DNA of 64,000 nt from JAEUNJ01 sp052035955 (GCA_052035955.1 JBPOHD010000017.1:1-64000); one strand, 5' to 3'; counted from the first letter of the stretch, positions 9,125-18,161 are shown. Made by a program: numbers and translations. Notes: generated by a model from the sequence alone, not told the origin.

Positions 9125-10427
9125 GAATGTTGTCGTCATCGGCACCCAGTGGGGCGACGAAGGCAAGGGGAAGATCGTCGATTGGCTGACCGACCATTCC
9201 CAGGGCGTCGTCCGCTTCCAGGGCGGCCACAACGCGGGGCATACCCTCGTCATCGGCGGGGCCAAGACGGTCCTCCACCTGGTGCCGTCCGGCATCCTGC
9301 GCCCGGGCGTCGTCTGCTACATCGGCAACGGCGTCGTGCTGTCTCCGGATGCCCTGATCAAGGAACTCGACGAACTGAACGCGGCCGGCGTCGATGCCGA
9401 GGCGCGTCTTCGCATCTCCGAGGCCTGCCCCCTGATCATGCCCTACCACCAGGCCCTGGACGTGGCGCGGGAGGCCGCCAAGGGCGCCGGAAAGATCGGC
9501 ACCACCGGGCGTGGCATCGGCCCCGCCTACGAGGACAAGGTGGCCCGCCGCGGCCTGAGGCTGCAGGACCTGCTGCGGCCCAAGCGCTTCGCGGAGAAGC
9601 TGGCGGAGCTTCTCGACTATCACAACTTCGTCCTGAAGAATTACCTGGGTGCCGCGACGGTCGATTTCCAGAAGACCCTCGAGGGCGCGCTCGCCATCGC
9701 GCCGCGCCTCGCACCCATGGTCGCCGACGTGCCGAGGGCCCTGTACGACGCCCACAAGGCCGGCGCGAACCTGTTGTTCGAGGGCGCCCAGGGCACCCTG
9801 CTGGACATCGACCACGGCACTTATCCCTACGTCACCTCGTCCAACTGCGTGGCTGGTGCGGCGGCGGCCGGCGCTGGCGTCGGACCCGGCATGCTGCATT
9901 ACGTTCTGGGCATCACGAAGGCCTATACCACCCGCGTCGGCGGCGGGCCGTTCCCGACCGAGCTTTACGACGCTGTGGACAAGCTCGATCCCGTCGGCAA
10001 GCACATGGCCACCCGCGGCCATGAGTTCGGCGCCACCACGGGCCGGGCCCGTCGCTGCGGCTGGTTCGACGCCGCTGCCCTCAAGCGCTCGATCCAGATC
10101 AACGGCGTCTCCGGTCTCTGCGTCACCAAGCTGGACGTGCTGGACGGACTGGAAGAGATGAAGATCTGTACCGGCTACAAGCTGGACGGCGGGTTCTCGG
10201 ACATCCTGCCGGTGGGGGCCGACGACCTGGGCCGCTGCGAGCCGGTCTACGAGACCCTGCCCGGCTGGACGGAGAGCACCGTCGGGGTGAAGGCCCTGGA
10301 AGGCCTGCCTTCGGCCGCCCGTGCCTACATCCGGCGCATGGAGGAGGTCTGCGGCGTACCGGTGGACATGATCTCCACCGGCCCGGATCGGGACGAGACC
10401 ATCGTTCTGCGGCACCCCTTCGCGTAA
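9117..10427 (+). CDS. purA: Adenylosuccinate synthetase
   Basis: A 436-residue enzyme joining IMP and aspartate with GTP in the first committed step to AMP. The N-terminal GTP-binding loop 'GTQWGDEGKGKIVD', the IMP-site 'GGHNAGHT', 'GTTGRGIGPAYEDK' and 'EGAQGTLLDIDHGTYPYVTSSN' are all intact. It is last in the hfq-to-purA run and faces the convergent cytochrome operon across 33 bases that contain a strong hairpin. Confidence 0.98.
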   Translation: MAKNVVVIGTQWGDEGKGKIVDWLTDHSQGVVRFQGGHNAGHTLVIGGAKTVLHLVPSGILRPGVVCYIGNGVVLSPDALIKELDELNAAGVDAEARLRISEACPLIMPYHQALDVAREAAKGAGKIGTTGRGIGPAYEDKVARRGLRLQDLLRPKRFAEKLAELLDYHNFVLKNYLGAATVDFQKTLEGALAIAPRLAPMVADVPRALYDAHKAGANLLFEGAQGTLLDIDHGTYPYVTSSNCVAGAAAAGAGVGPGMLHYVLGITKAYTTRVGGGPFPTELYDAVDKLDPVGKHMATRGHEFGATTGRARRCGWFDAAALKRSIQINGVSGLCVTKLDVLDGLEEMKICTGYKLDGGFSDILPVGADDLGRCEPVYETLPGWTESTVGVKALEGLPSAARAYIRRMEEVCGVPVDMISTGPDRDETIVLRHPFA

Positions 10428-10429
10428 TC

Positions 10430-10449
10430 CGCCGGCCGTAAGGCCGGCG
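10430..10449. terminator. Perfect hairpin between convergent purA and the cytochrome operon
   Basis: An 8-bp perfect stem (CGCCGGCC / GGCCGGCG) closes a GTAA tetraloop of GNRA type. It lies in the 33-base gap between two converging genes, so it could stop transcription from both sides. There is no T-run on either strand, so intrinsic termination is uncertain; it may instead protect mRNA 3' ends. Confidence 0.45.
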
Positions 10450-10460
10450 CGGCCTTCCCG

Positions 10461-11126
10461 TCAGCGCGTCTTTCCCTTGCCGAGGCGCGACCGTGCCTCG
10501 GCAATGCTTGCGGCGACGTCTTCCCGGATTCCGGAGTCGGGCGCTGCCACCCGTTGCAGGTGCTCCCAATGCCGGAGCGCCGCGCGGTAATCCCCTCGCT
10601 CGTACGCTTCGGTGCCCGCCAGCCAGAGTCCCTTGTCGTGGTCCGGCGCCGCAGCCAGGACGCCGGCCACTGCCCGGGCGGCCTCCGGATTCCAACGCCG
10701 GCCGTTGGCCATGACGAGGGCGTCGGCCAGGTCGGCCCAGGCATCGGCATTGCCCGGCGCGCCATCCACTGCCCGGCGCAAGGCGATGACCGACTCCTCA
10801 TATCGTCCCAGGGCCAGATATGACCGGCCCAGCAGGGCCCAGCCCCGGGCATCGTCCGGGTTGGCGGCCAGTTTCGCCGCCAGCCGTTCGGCCATCGCGG
10901 CGAAATCCGCCGGGGCCTGGCCGCCGTGTCCCCGGGGAGCCGGGGCCGCCGGCACGGGCTCGGGAGGCCCGCCGGGAACGGATTTCCAGTAGATCGGGAT
11001 GGCAAGGAGGGCCATGGCCAGTGCTCCGCCGGCGATGGCCGCGATCGTTGTCCAGCGTCGGTCCATCGGCTTGGTTTGGCCGACGGGGCCGATCTTGGGA
11101 TCTCGTACGGATGATTGAATTGTCAT
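10461..11126 (-). CDS. CcmI/CcmH-type TPR protein, membrane anchored
   Basis: A 221-residue protein with one membrane helix (about 26-45, 'IAAIAGGALAMALLAIPIYW') and a periplasmic TPR region from about 70 to 215. The pattern 'DDARGWALLGRSYLALGRYEESVIALRRAV' is typical of the C-terminal part of CcmI/NrfG-like cytochrome c maturation proteins, which hold apocytochrome for haem attachment. It is the last gene of the minus-strand multihaem operon, one base after the 12-haem gene. This supports a role in maturing those cytochromes. The family assignment by TPR pattern alone is moderate. Confidence 0.75.
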   Translation of the reverse strand: MTIQSSVRDPKIGPVGQTKPMDRRWTTIAAIAGGALAMALLAIPIYWKSVPGGPPEPVPAAPAPRGHGGQAPADFAAMAERLAAKLAANPDDARGWALLGRSYLALGRYEESVIALRRAVDGAPGNADAWADLADALVMANGRRWNPEAARAVAGVLAAAPDHDKGLWLAGTEAYERGDYRAALRHWEHLQRVAAPDSGIREDVAASIAEARSRLGKGKTR

Positions 11127-11127
11127 T

Positions 11128-12834
11128 TCAGTAACTCTCCGGGTTGTGGTTGTCGCCGTGGCAGCGCAGGTAGCAGCGGCCGCGGCTGGTGCCGGTCGAT
11201 TCGAACTTCAGCAGGCCCGAGGAGTTGGGCGTGACGACGGTGGTGTCGAAGTTGATGAGCTTGCTGTTGTTGGTCGCGGTGCCCAGTGCGCTGCCGACGC
11301 CATGGGGCGCGTGGCAGACGTTGCAGGGCGTACGCTCCTCCACCACGTGTTTCCTGTGGAAGCGGAAGGCGCCGCCTTCCGTGACGAAGGTATTGCGGTT
11401 GTGGCACTTGTAGCAAAGGGCGTAGGCGGCGGGTGATTCGGTGGTCCGGTCGGCCGTCAGGTACTGGCGTTCCAGGATGGGGGCATAGGTGGAGCCATGG
11501 GGGCCCTTGGGGCCGGTGCCACCGGCCCCCGGGCCCGCGTTGTTGTTGTGGCAGTCGCCGCAACCCATAGTGCTGGCGGTCGTCCATGGGCCGAGCAGGC
11601 TGGGAACGTTGGTATTGCGGCCAATGGCGGTGATCGGATGATAGGACGGCCCGGCGCCGTCCACCTGCAGGCGGATGTTGTTGTCCGGCAATTGGCGGCG
11701 GGTGCGCGGCGCCGGCTTGCCCGGGCTGTCCCCGTGGCAGCGGAAGCAGATCTCGTATTCCCTGGTCGCTGGATTGGCCTCGGTTCCCGACCGGTTGATC
11801 CCCCGCACGCCGGCGAGGCTGCCCGGCAGGAGTCCGGCGGCGCCGTTGGTCGCGTGGGGGTTGTGGCAATCGACGCATTCCACATGGCGGGTCGACGCCA
11901 GCGCCGGTTCGTTCGGCGTATGCACGCCGGTGCTGGCGGCGACCGGATGGATCGAACTCTTCCCGGTGAACTCCCCTTGCACGTTCTTCGCCGCCACGTT
12001 GCCGCCGTGGCATGCGTAGCAGTTCGTCTCCTCCGCTGCATGGTTGAGCAGCCATTTGCGTCCGCCGGCCGTATGGGGGCGGTGGCAGTTCTCGCACGCG
12101 TTTCCGGCCACCGTGGTTTCGCTCGTATGCGGCCAGGGATTGGTTCCGCCACCCTTCCAGGTGGCCGTCGAGGTCCGATGTGAACTGGCGGTCCAGGAGG
12201 CCTTCTGGTGGCAGGTCACGCAAAGGGCCGAGGCGGTATTGCGCATCACCAGGAACTTGCCATTGGAATTGTCGTGGGCGTCGTGGCAGGACGTGCATTG
12301 GAGTTGGCCGGTCGCATCGAGCCTTACCCGGCCGGTGAGGGTGGCCGGACTGGCCAGTTCCCCGCGGCTGGCCGCCAGGGCTGCCGTGTAGGCGAACGAT
12401 ATCGGATGGTCGTCCGACAGGTCGGTGCCGAGCCGCCCCGTCCCCGCCGGCATTGGCGGTCCTCCGGTCACCGGGATCGCCGCGCCCCGCGACAGGACTT
12501 CCCCCAGGGCGATGGTGCCGTCGTGACAGCTGAGACAGAGCAGGGAGGCTCCCGTGGGCTGTCCGGCGCCGCCCTTGGCGGTCGAACTCGTGTAGGGAAC
12601 GTAAGTGGTGCCCGGGGTGCGCCGGTTCCAAAGCCCGGAGGAAGGCGAGGCGTTGTGGGGCGCGTGGCAGAAGATGCAGATCTCGGTCTCCGAGGGCGAC
12701 TTCACGGCCCCGGGACCGCTGATCGACAGGTTGTGCCTGGAATTGACCACCGACGTGGCGGCGACCGCGGCCGCCGCCGCGATGGCCAGGCCCGCGACGA
12801 CGAGTCGGGCGAGATGGCGGAAGTGGCGCCTCAT
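11128..12834 (-). CDS. Twelve-haem c-type cytochrome, probably extracellular conduit subunit
   Basis: A 568-residue protein with a Sec signal peptide (about 1-26, ending in AVAA) and eleven CxxCH haem sites plus one CxxxCH site near the C-terminus (C-Y-L-R-C-H). The sites are spread along the whole chain and paired in the 'doubled CXXCH' manner. The first four haem sites and spacing match the small tetrahaem cytochrome at the head of the same operon (CLSCHDGT, LSDDHPI, CxSCHDxH). Twelve haems beside a beta-barrel gene recalls the OmcB-type outer-surface cytochromes of porin-cytochrome complexes. No lipobox is obvious, so the surface location is inferred. Its start overlaps the stop of the NHL gene upstream (ATGA). 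Confidence 0.88.
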   Translation of the reverse strand: MRRHFRHLARLVVAGLAIAAAAAVAATSVVNSRHNLSISGPGAVKSPSETEICIFCHAPHNASPSSGLWNRRTPGTTYVPYTSSTAKGGAGQPTGASLLCLSCHDGTIALGEVLSRGAAIPVTGGPPMPAGTGRLGTDLSDDHPISFAYTAALAASRGELASPATLTGRVRLDATGQLQCTSCHDAHDNSNGKFLVMRNTASALCVTCHQKASWTASSHRTSTATWKGGGTNPWPHTSETTVAGNACENCHRPHTAGGRKWLLNHAAEETNCYACHGGNVAAKNVQGEFTGKSSIHPVAASTGVHTPNEPALASTRHVECVDCHNPHATNGAAGLLPGSLAGVRGINRSGTEANPATREYEICFRCHGDSPGKPAPRTRRQLPDNNIRLQVDGAGPSYHPITAIGRNTNVPSLLGPWTTASTMGCGDCHNNNAGPGAGGTGPKGPHGSTYAPILERQYLTADRTTESPAAYALCYKCHNRNTFVTEGGAFRFHRKHVVEERTPCNVCHAPHGVGSALGTATNNSKLINFDTTVVTPNSSGLLKFESTGTSRGRCYLRCHGDNHNPESY

Positions 12835-13871
12835 GGCGTATCCCAGAGGTAGCGGAACATCTGGACCCGCTGGTTGTAGGAATCGGCCACGTAGATCGTG
12901 TCGTCGCTGCCGACGTGAATTCCGGCCGGCAGCCAGAATTCACCCGCTTCGCGGCCTTGGGCGCCGAATGCGAGGAGCAGGCCGCCGTTTGCATCGAATA
13001 CCTGTATCGCATGGAACAGGGCGTCGGCCAGGTAGATGTGGCCGTGGCGGTCGGTGGCAATGCCCTTGTGCCGGGCGATGTCGCCCGTGCCATCACCGAG
13101 CCTGCCGAAACGCGCGAGGGGGCGTCCGTCCGCGTCCAGGGTCTGGACCCGGAAATTCAGCGAGTCGGTGACGAGCAGCCGGCCGTCGGCGAGGCGCCAG
13201 AGGAAGGTCGGGTAATTGAACTCCCCCGGTCCGTCGCCGCGCTGCCCGAATTCGGCCGATCGACGGCCGTCGGCAGTGAACGCGGCGATCCTGTGGGCAC
13301 GGGTGTCGACCACCAGCAGGCGCTCCCGCTCGGGATCCCAGGCGATTCCGGTGGGCTGGCCGAGGCTGCCCTCCAGGGAGAGGGGTTCCGCCTCGCCGGC
13401 GCCCGGCCTCAGCACCAGCACCTGGCGCAGGGCGGAATCGGTGACATAGACGACGCCCCCCTTGCCGACGGCAAGTCCCACCGGCGACGGGATCTGGCTT
13501 TGCTGCGGTCCGCGCAGGAGTTCATGCCGGCCGTTCCGCCGGTCGAAGCGGTGGACGCCCCGGGCCCCGGGGTCTGCGACGTAGAGCAGGCCGCCGTCCT
13601 CCGCCACGCTCATCGGGCGAACCAGCCTTTCGTCGTCGGCGCCGAACAGCGCGTCGGCGAGCCGCTGGAGGAAGCCGCGCCGAATGCCGAGGTCCTCGGG
13701 TCCGGAGAAGCTGCCGACATGGGCGATGCGCGGCGTCGCGGGCGGTCCCGGCCAGACCAGGCTGGCGTCCTGGCCGGCGGGCCGCTCCGGCGCGGACGTG
13801 CAGCCGGCGTGCACCGCGGCGGCCAGCAATGCCGCGACGATGGTTCGGGTCGCCCGGATGGCAGTCGTCAA
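12831..13871 (-). CDS. NHL-repeat (beta-propeller) lipoprotein, second copy
   Basis: About 346 residues. An N-terminal hydrophobic stretch ends in 'AAAVHAGC', a weak lipobox, followed by a six-bladed NHL-type propeller. Repeated 'G.LYVADPGARGVHRF', 'GVVYVTDSALRQVLV', 'GHIYLADALFHAIQVF' and 'DTIYVADSYNQRVQMF' units are plain. It is a paralogue of the NHL lipoprotein on the other side of the porin gene. I chose a TTG start at 13871: it follows a GGAGG site and overlaps the porin stop codon as TTGA, giving a proper signal sequence. NHL proteins usually serve as protein-binding platforms; here a periplasmic assembly or docking role in the conduit is inferred. Confidence 0.82.
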   Translation of the reverse strand: MTTAIRATRTIVAALLAAAVHAGCTSAPERPAGQDASLVWPGPPATPRIAHVGSFSGPEDLGIRRGFLQRLADALFGADDERLVRPMSVAEDGGLLYVADPGARGVHRFDRRNGRHELLRGPQQSQIPSPVGLAVGKGGVVYVTDSALRQVLVLRPGAGEAEPLSLEGSLGQPTGIAWDPERERLLVVDTRAHRIAAFTADGRRSAEFGQRGDGPGEFNYPTFLWRLADGRLLVTDSLNFRVQTLDADGRPLARFGRLGDGTGDIARHKGIATDRHGHIYLADALFHAIQVFDANGGLLLAFGAQGREAGEFWLPAGIHVGSDDTIYVADSYNQRVQMFRYLWDTP

Positions 13872-15958
13872 AAGTCCCTCCGTGCCTGAATCTGGACCAA
13901 CGACCGCTTGCGTTCGGCCGAGCCCTGGGTTTCCCTGGTCATCACCAGGTCGGCGTTGACGAGGAGTTTGCGGTAGCGCCAATGGGCGCGCAGCGTACCG
14001 GTGAGACGCGACAAAGGCAGCAGGGCGCCGTTGTCCCGTTCGTAACCGATATCGCCCGACACCTCGATTCCCGGCGGCAGGATTCCGCGATAGCGCAGGT
14101 CCATGCCGGTGATGTTCATGTCCTGGGCCGCGGTCCGGTAGTGCATGCGCACCCGCCGTGCCCCCAGTTGCCACTGGCCGGCGTGGCTGAAGAAGGGGTC
14201 GTCCATCTGGGCGTAGCCGTCCGCCGACGTCCGGGTGTATGAGGCGATGGTCTCCCGGCGATCTTCCGTTTCCAGGCCGCCGCCGATGGTCGCGGCTGCC
14301 GGCAGATTGAGGGGCAGGTCGAAGCGGGCGCCCAGGAGACTTGCTTTCACGGCATTCAAGGGGGAGGTCGGAAGGCCCGAGGTCAGGGTCGGCCTCACGT
14401 CGAGGTGCCGGTACCAGACGCTGAGGAAGCTCCGATAATTCCACCCGAGGCTCAGGGAGCGGTCGGCCTGGCGCACGCCGTAGGTGCCGCCGACGTCGTA
14501 GGCGTAATCGAGCAGCACTTCCTGCCCGTCCAGGATGCTGCCGCCCACCAGGCGCTGGATTCGGGTCTGAAGGCCCACCAGGCTCAAGGCGTAGTCGATT
14601 CCCTCGACATAGATCTGGGTGCGCGCCAGGTTGGAGACCACGACGGTGCCGCCGACGACCCGGGGCTGGCCGAGGCCGAAGGTGGCCAGGCCGGTCAGCG
14701 TGGCACGCTCGCCGAACACCGTTGCCTGGGCTGCGAAGGCCTGCTGGTCGCGGTTCTCCAGTCGCCAGGAGGCGCCCGCGGCAGCGGTTCCGCCGGCCAA
14801 CGGCGCCTGATACTGGAGACTGCCGTCGGCAGTGCGGGAACGCAGGAGAAACTGGGTCGTCCGGTTGTCGTCGGTCCGCAGGGCGGCGGCCGTCGTCAGG
14901 TGTTCGTCCGCCCGCCACGCCATGCCGCCGGCCAATGAGTTCAGCGTGGCGCTGTTGGCCCCCTGGATGCTTTCGGACCGGTTGTGGGTCAGGTAGGTCT
15001 GCAGCGCGTCCGAGTGCCGGGCACGGAAATCGGTGAGCATGCGGAGGTCCCGCCGGTCGGGAATCCCGCCGGCGCCGAGGTCGAAACGCTGGCTGTCCTG
15101 GTTGATCAGGTGGGTGATCTCGTAGCGCCGTCCGTCGCCGAAACGCAGACGGGTGTCGAGGCCCATCCCCTCGCTGCTGGATCGGGTGGGCAGGATTGCG
15201 AAACGCGGATTGCCGCTCGCCGAATCCTGCCGGCCGCTCTGGTAGCGGAACTCGGTCGTCCCTGCTTCCCCGAAGGCCCGGCTGGCGCGGAAATTCAGGC
15301 GTTCGCTGCGGTCCCGCACCACCATGTCCGTTCCGCTTCCCGTGGTTTCGGAGCGTTGGGCGTCCAGATTGAGGGGGGTGTTCGTGGCCGGCGACAGGAG
15401 GGCAAGGTCGATGCCGTAGCGCGTGTTCTCCTGGGTCAGGATTTGGCCCGGGGACAACGCCACGGTGGGATTCAGGTGGTCGAAGAAGATGGTGCCCCGA
15501 TAGGGCTTGTCGCGCAGGAAGGAGGCGCGGGCGGTCAGGTTGTACAGGAGGCTTCGGCCCTTTTGGCCCGTGCTCTCCGTACTCGTCGTTGCCGCGTCCA
15601 GGATCGGGCCGCCGCCCACGTCCAGGCTCAGGAAGTTCGGGTGGTAGACGTAGCTGTGGGTGAGCAGGAACAACTCCTGGCGAAAGTCGGTCCAGGCCTG
15701 GCGAGTCGAGGGGCTGCCGGGCTGGCGGGCGCTGAAGTCATCGCGCGTGAAGCGCATGGATGCGTAAGCTTCGACTCCGGTGATGCGAAAGGGGGCGAAT
15801 TCCTCGCCCAGGGATGTTCCGGGACCCAGGATCGCGGCCGGCAGCACCGCCAGGATCAGCGGATGCCACGACGGGCGGCGGGCACCGTCCGTCGCGGGGT
15901 CGTGGAAGCCGGATCCTGACGGCGGGTCGGTGGCATGCAGCGAAGACGTCCGGGACAT
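13868..15958 (-). CDS. Outer-membrane beta-barrel, candidate porin of a porin-cytochrome conduit
   Basis: A 696-residue protein with an N-terminal extension then a signal sequence (about 30-52, ending near SLGEE). The rest is made of alternating short polar/hydrophobic stretches such as 'TEFRYQSGRQDS', 'GYAQMDDPFFSH' and 'RMHYRTAAQDMNITGMDLRYRG', as expected for many transmembrane strands. It ends in '...IQARRDF', with the terminal Phe typical of an outer-membrane insertion signal. No haem motif is present. Its place between two NHL lipoproteins and two multihaem cytochromes makes an MtrB/OmbB-like sheath role the best reading. I do not see clear sequence identity to MtrB, so the call rests on topology and context. 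Confidence 0.8.
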   Translation of the reverse strand: MSRTSSLHATDPPSGSGFHDPATDGARRPSWHPLILAVLPAAILGPGTSLGEEFAPFRITGVEAYASMRFTRDDFSARQPGSPSTRQAWTDFRQELFLLTHSYVYHPNFLSLDVGGGPILDAATTSTESTGQKGRSLLYNLTARASFLRDKPYRGTIFFDHLNPTVALSPGQILTQENTRYGIDLALLSPATNTPLNLDAQRSETTGSGTDMVVRDRSERLNFRASRAFGEAGTTEFRYQSGRQDSASGNPRFAILPTRSSSEGMGLDTRLRFGDGRRYEITHLINQDSQRFDLGAGGIPDRRDLRMLTDFRARHSDALQTYLTHNRSESIQGANSATLNSLAGGMAWRADEHLTTAAALRTDDNRTTQFLLRSRTADGSLQYQAPLAGGTAAAGASWRLENRDQQAFAAQATVFGERATLTGLATFGLGQPRVVGGTVVVSNLARTQIYVEGIDYALSLVGLQTRIQRLVGGSILDGQEVLLDYAYDVGGTYGVRQADRSLSLGWNYRSFLSVWYRHLDVRPTLTSGLPTSPLNAVKASLLGARFDLPLNLPAAATIGGGLETEDRRETIASYTRTSADGYAQMDDPFFSHAGQWQLGARRVRMHYRTAAQDMNITGMDLRYRGILPPGIEVSGDIGYERDNGALLPLSRLTGTLRAHWRYRKLLVNADLVMTRETQGSAERKRSLVQIQARRDF

Positions 15959-16073
15959 GGGGTGGGTTTGGCCTGCGCCGGCACTGCGGAAGGAACTTCC
16001 GCCTCAGGCGGGCGTTCCTTCTGCCGGGCCGAGCGTGGCCTGGCCGCGTGCCGGTCCTCTCGCGGGGCGCCCG

Positions 16074-17240
16074 TCAGGGACGCCCGCCGTCCGCCCGGGC
16101 TTGTGCGCCGGCGGCATCGCCGATGAGTTCCCGCCCTTGCCTGCCGAAGCCGAATACGTCCACCTTGTTCGGACCGAACTGGCTGGTCACCATGACCAGG
16201 TACTCGACCTCGAACCCCGGCGCCGCGAAACGGCGGAAGAGCGGGACGTTGTCGTAATCGATGGCGACCGCCGCCGGCAGGTTGAGACCTTCCCGGCCAT
16301 CCTCGGGTTGTCCGAAGTAGAGCAGCAGTTTGCCGTCCGGATTGAACACCTGGACGTTTTCGAAGGCGGCGTCGGCGATGTAGATCAGGCCGCCACGGTC
16401 AATCGCGATGCCCTTTGGCCGGGAGAAGTTGCCCGGTTGGTTGCCGACCTCGCCGAAACCGCCCAGGAAGCGGCCGTCCGGCGCGAAACGCTGCACGCGA
16501 TAGTTGCTGGTATCCACGACGTAGATGTCGCCGTTGGGGGCACGGGCGAGGTTGGTCGGATGAAAGAGTTCGCCGGGTCCCGAACCTGCCTTTCCGAAGG
16601 ACAAGGTCTGCTTGCCGGTCTTCTTGTCCAGGACGAGTACACGGTGATTGAGGATGTCGGCGACATAGAGGCTGTCTCCGGCGATGGCCACATCCACGGG
16701 CTTGTAGCCGTCGTCGCCGCCGAAGGCGGCCTGGAAGCGCTCGTCCGGCCCGAAGACGAGGATCTGGTTGCGCGCCGTATCGGTGACGTAACGGGTGCCG
16801 TCGGCATCGAAGGTGACATTGATCGGGCGGCGCATCCGCCCGCTGCCGTTGCCCGCGAACATGCGGTATTGGCGGCCCCGCAGGTCGAGGATCGCCAGGC
16901 CCGGGGCACGGCTATCCACCACATACAACTTCCCGTCCCGCAAGGCGACCCCGTAGGGCTGGCGGAACTGCTGGGCCGTCGCGTCGTCGCCCGCGATGAA
17001 CTTGGCGAAACCTTCTTCCGGCGCCGTGACGTCCCGCTCGCCGGTGAAGGTCGCCAGGTGCTGGATTCGCGCCGCGCCAGGTTCCGAGGGGTAGAAGACG
17101 GGGTCGGCCGCGGCGCCGGCCTTCCCGGTCGGCGGGTTGGAGACGCAGCCTGCCAGTGTTAGAGGCAGGGCCAGCACCAGCACCGCCAGTCGGACAATGC
17201 GGTCCGCCGTCGGCGAAACGGATCGGAGACCGGTGCTCAT
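16074..17240 (-). CDS. NHL-repeat (beta-propeller) lipoprotein, first copy
   Basis: A 388-residue protein with a textbook lipoprotein signal: basic N-terminus, hydrophobic core and the lipobox L-A-G-C near residue 32. The mature part is a six-bladed NHL propeller with repeats such as 'GKLYVVDSRAPGLAIL', 'DSLYVADILNHRVLVL', 'GDIYVVDTSNYRVQRF' and 'GLIYIADAAFENVQVF'. Residues after about 340 form a non-repeat tail. The ATG at 17240 overlaps the stop of the tetrahaem cytochrome (ATGA). With its paralogue after the porin it probably binds cytochromes or the barrel at the membrane. It is separated from the porin start by 115 bases. Confidence 0.88.
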   Translation of the reverse strand: MSTGLRSVSPTADRIVRLAVLVLALPLTLAGCVSNPPTGKAGAAADPVFYPSEPGAARIQHLATFTGERDVTAPEEGFAKFIAGDDATAQQFRQPYGVALRDGKLYVVDSRAPGLAILDLRGRQYRMFAGNGSGRMRRPINVTFDADGTRYVTDTARNQILVFGPDERFQAAFGGDDGYKPVDVAIAGDSLYVADILNHRVLVLDKKTGKQTLSFGKAGSGPGELFHPTNLARAPNGDIYVVDTSNYRVQRFAPDGRFLGGFGEVGNQPGNFSRPKGIAIDRGGLIYIADAAFENVQVFNPDGKLLLYFGQPEDGREGLNLPAAVAIDYDNVPLFRRFAAPGFEVEYLVMVTSQFGPNKVDVFGFGRQGRELIGDAAGAQARADGGRP

Positions 17241-17905
17241 TTCTTGTGGCAGGCGATGCACAAGGCGCTTCCCGCATTGGAGATCTTGACCATGCCGGTC
17301 CCCGCGGCGCCGACCGTGAAGGTGTTGTGCACGTCGTGGCAGGAGGAGCACTCCATCTTGCCGGCGAAGAGCATCACGCTGTTGATCGTCCCGGTCTTCG
17401 TCGAGGTGCCGGTACCGATGGTCACGGTCTTGACGGAGGGATCCTCCAGGGAGCCGTCGGCAGTGGCCAGGGCAGTGTTGTAGGTAAAGCCGATCGGGTG
17501 GTCGTCGCTCAGGTTGTTGCTCAGGTTGTTGGCCGCGGTGATGAAGGTGGAGGGCGTCGCGACGCCGCCGAAATTGTCCACGGCCACCGTGCCATCGTGG
17601 CAGGACAGGCACAGTTTCGACCGGCCGCCCACGGCCAGGCCGGTGGCGTTCAGGGTCGCGCTCGAATACATCGTGTAGGTCGCGGCCGAGTTCTTGTGGT
17701 TCCAGAGCGGCGCATCCGTCGTCGTGGTGTCGGCCTTGTGGGGCGTGTGGCATGCAATGCAGATCCGACCACCCGACCAGGCCTTGGCCGTGAAGTCGTG
17801 GGCGGAGCCCGTGATGGTCCCGGCATGGAGCAGGGGCATGGCGAGGGCGAACAGGGTCGGCACGAGGGTGCGGGCGATCCGTCGAAGCAGGCAAATTGCG
17901 GTCAT
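17237..17905 (-). CDS. Tetrahaem c-type cytochrome, periplasmic
   Basis: A 222-residue exported protein. Its signal peptide is about residues 1-28 (hydrophobic run ending in LLHA) and it has four CxxCH sites: CIACHTPH, CLSCHDGT, CSSCHDVH and a C-terminal CIACHKK. The layout matches the first four haem sites of the 12-haem protein in the same operon, so the two share a building block. The ATG at 17905 is preceded by GGAG and starts the signal peptide; the frame is open further upstream without one. As first gene of the operon it may be the periplasmic electron carrier or the inner-face subunit of the conduit. Confidence 0.88.
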   Translation of the reverse strand: MTAICLLRRIARTLVPTLFALAMPLLHAGTITGSAHDFTAKAWSGGRICIACHTPHKADTTTTDAPLWNHKNSAATYTMYSSATLNATGLAVGGRSKLCLSCHDGTVAVDNFGGVATPSTFITAANNLSNNLSDDHPIGFTYNTALATADGSLEDPSVKTVTIGTGTSTKTGTINSVMLFAGKMECSSCHDVHNTFTVGAAGTGMVKISNAGSALCIACHKK

Positions 17906-18027
17906 GGGCAGGTCTCCAATGAGGCGGGTGATTCGGATTCGGTTCCGGTTGTGCCCCACGGCGGGCGATGTCGCCGGCCGGTTCCGGCGGCCCGCATTCC
18001 CGAATCCGGCAGATCGGGTTCTCGGAC

Positions 18028-18100
18028 GCGGGAAAGTTTCCCACACTTAAACATTAAATGTCAATCATGGAAAAAATTCCCACGTAAGGCTAGAATCCGC
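18028..18100. promoter_or_regulatory. Divergent control region of the two electron-conduit operons
   Basis: An unusually AT-rich stretch lies between the two divergent operons. It holds a perfect palindrome GGGAAA-G-TTTCCC (18030-18042), a perfect ACATT-A-AATGT (18051-18061) and a related GGAA-AAAA-TTCC (18069-18080). On the plus strand a good -10 (TAGAAT, 18091-18096) is preceded at 17 bp by a partial -35. On the minus strand a perfect TTGACA (18059-18064) occurs, but I see no good -10 after it. The palindromes could be operators that set both operons together. Confidence 0.45.
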
Positions 18101-18161
18101 CCGGCTGCAGGTCCTTCCGGCCCGTGTGCGTTCCCGGAATCGAAAACAGGAGGTCTCAGAC

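Noticed and set aside
18036..18064. Standard sigma-70 promoter for the minus-strand cytochrome operon from TTGACA
   Set aside because: No acceptable -10 hexamer lies 15-19 bases after it, so I list only the control region.
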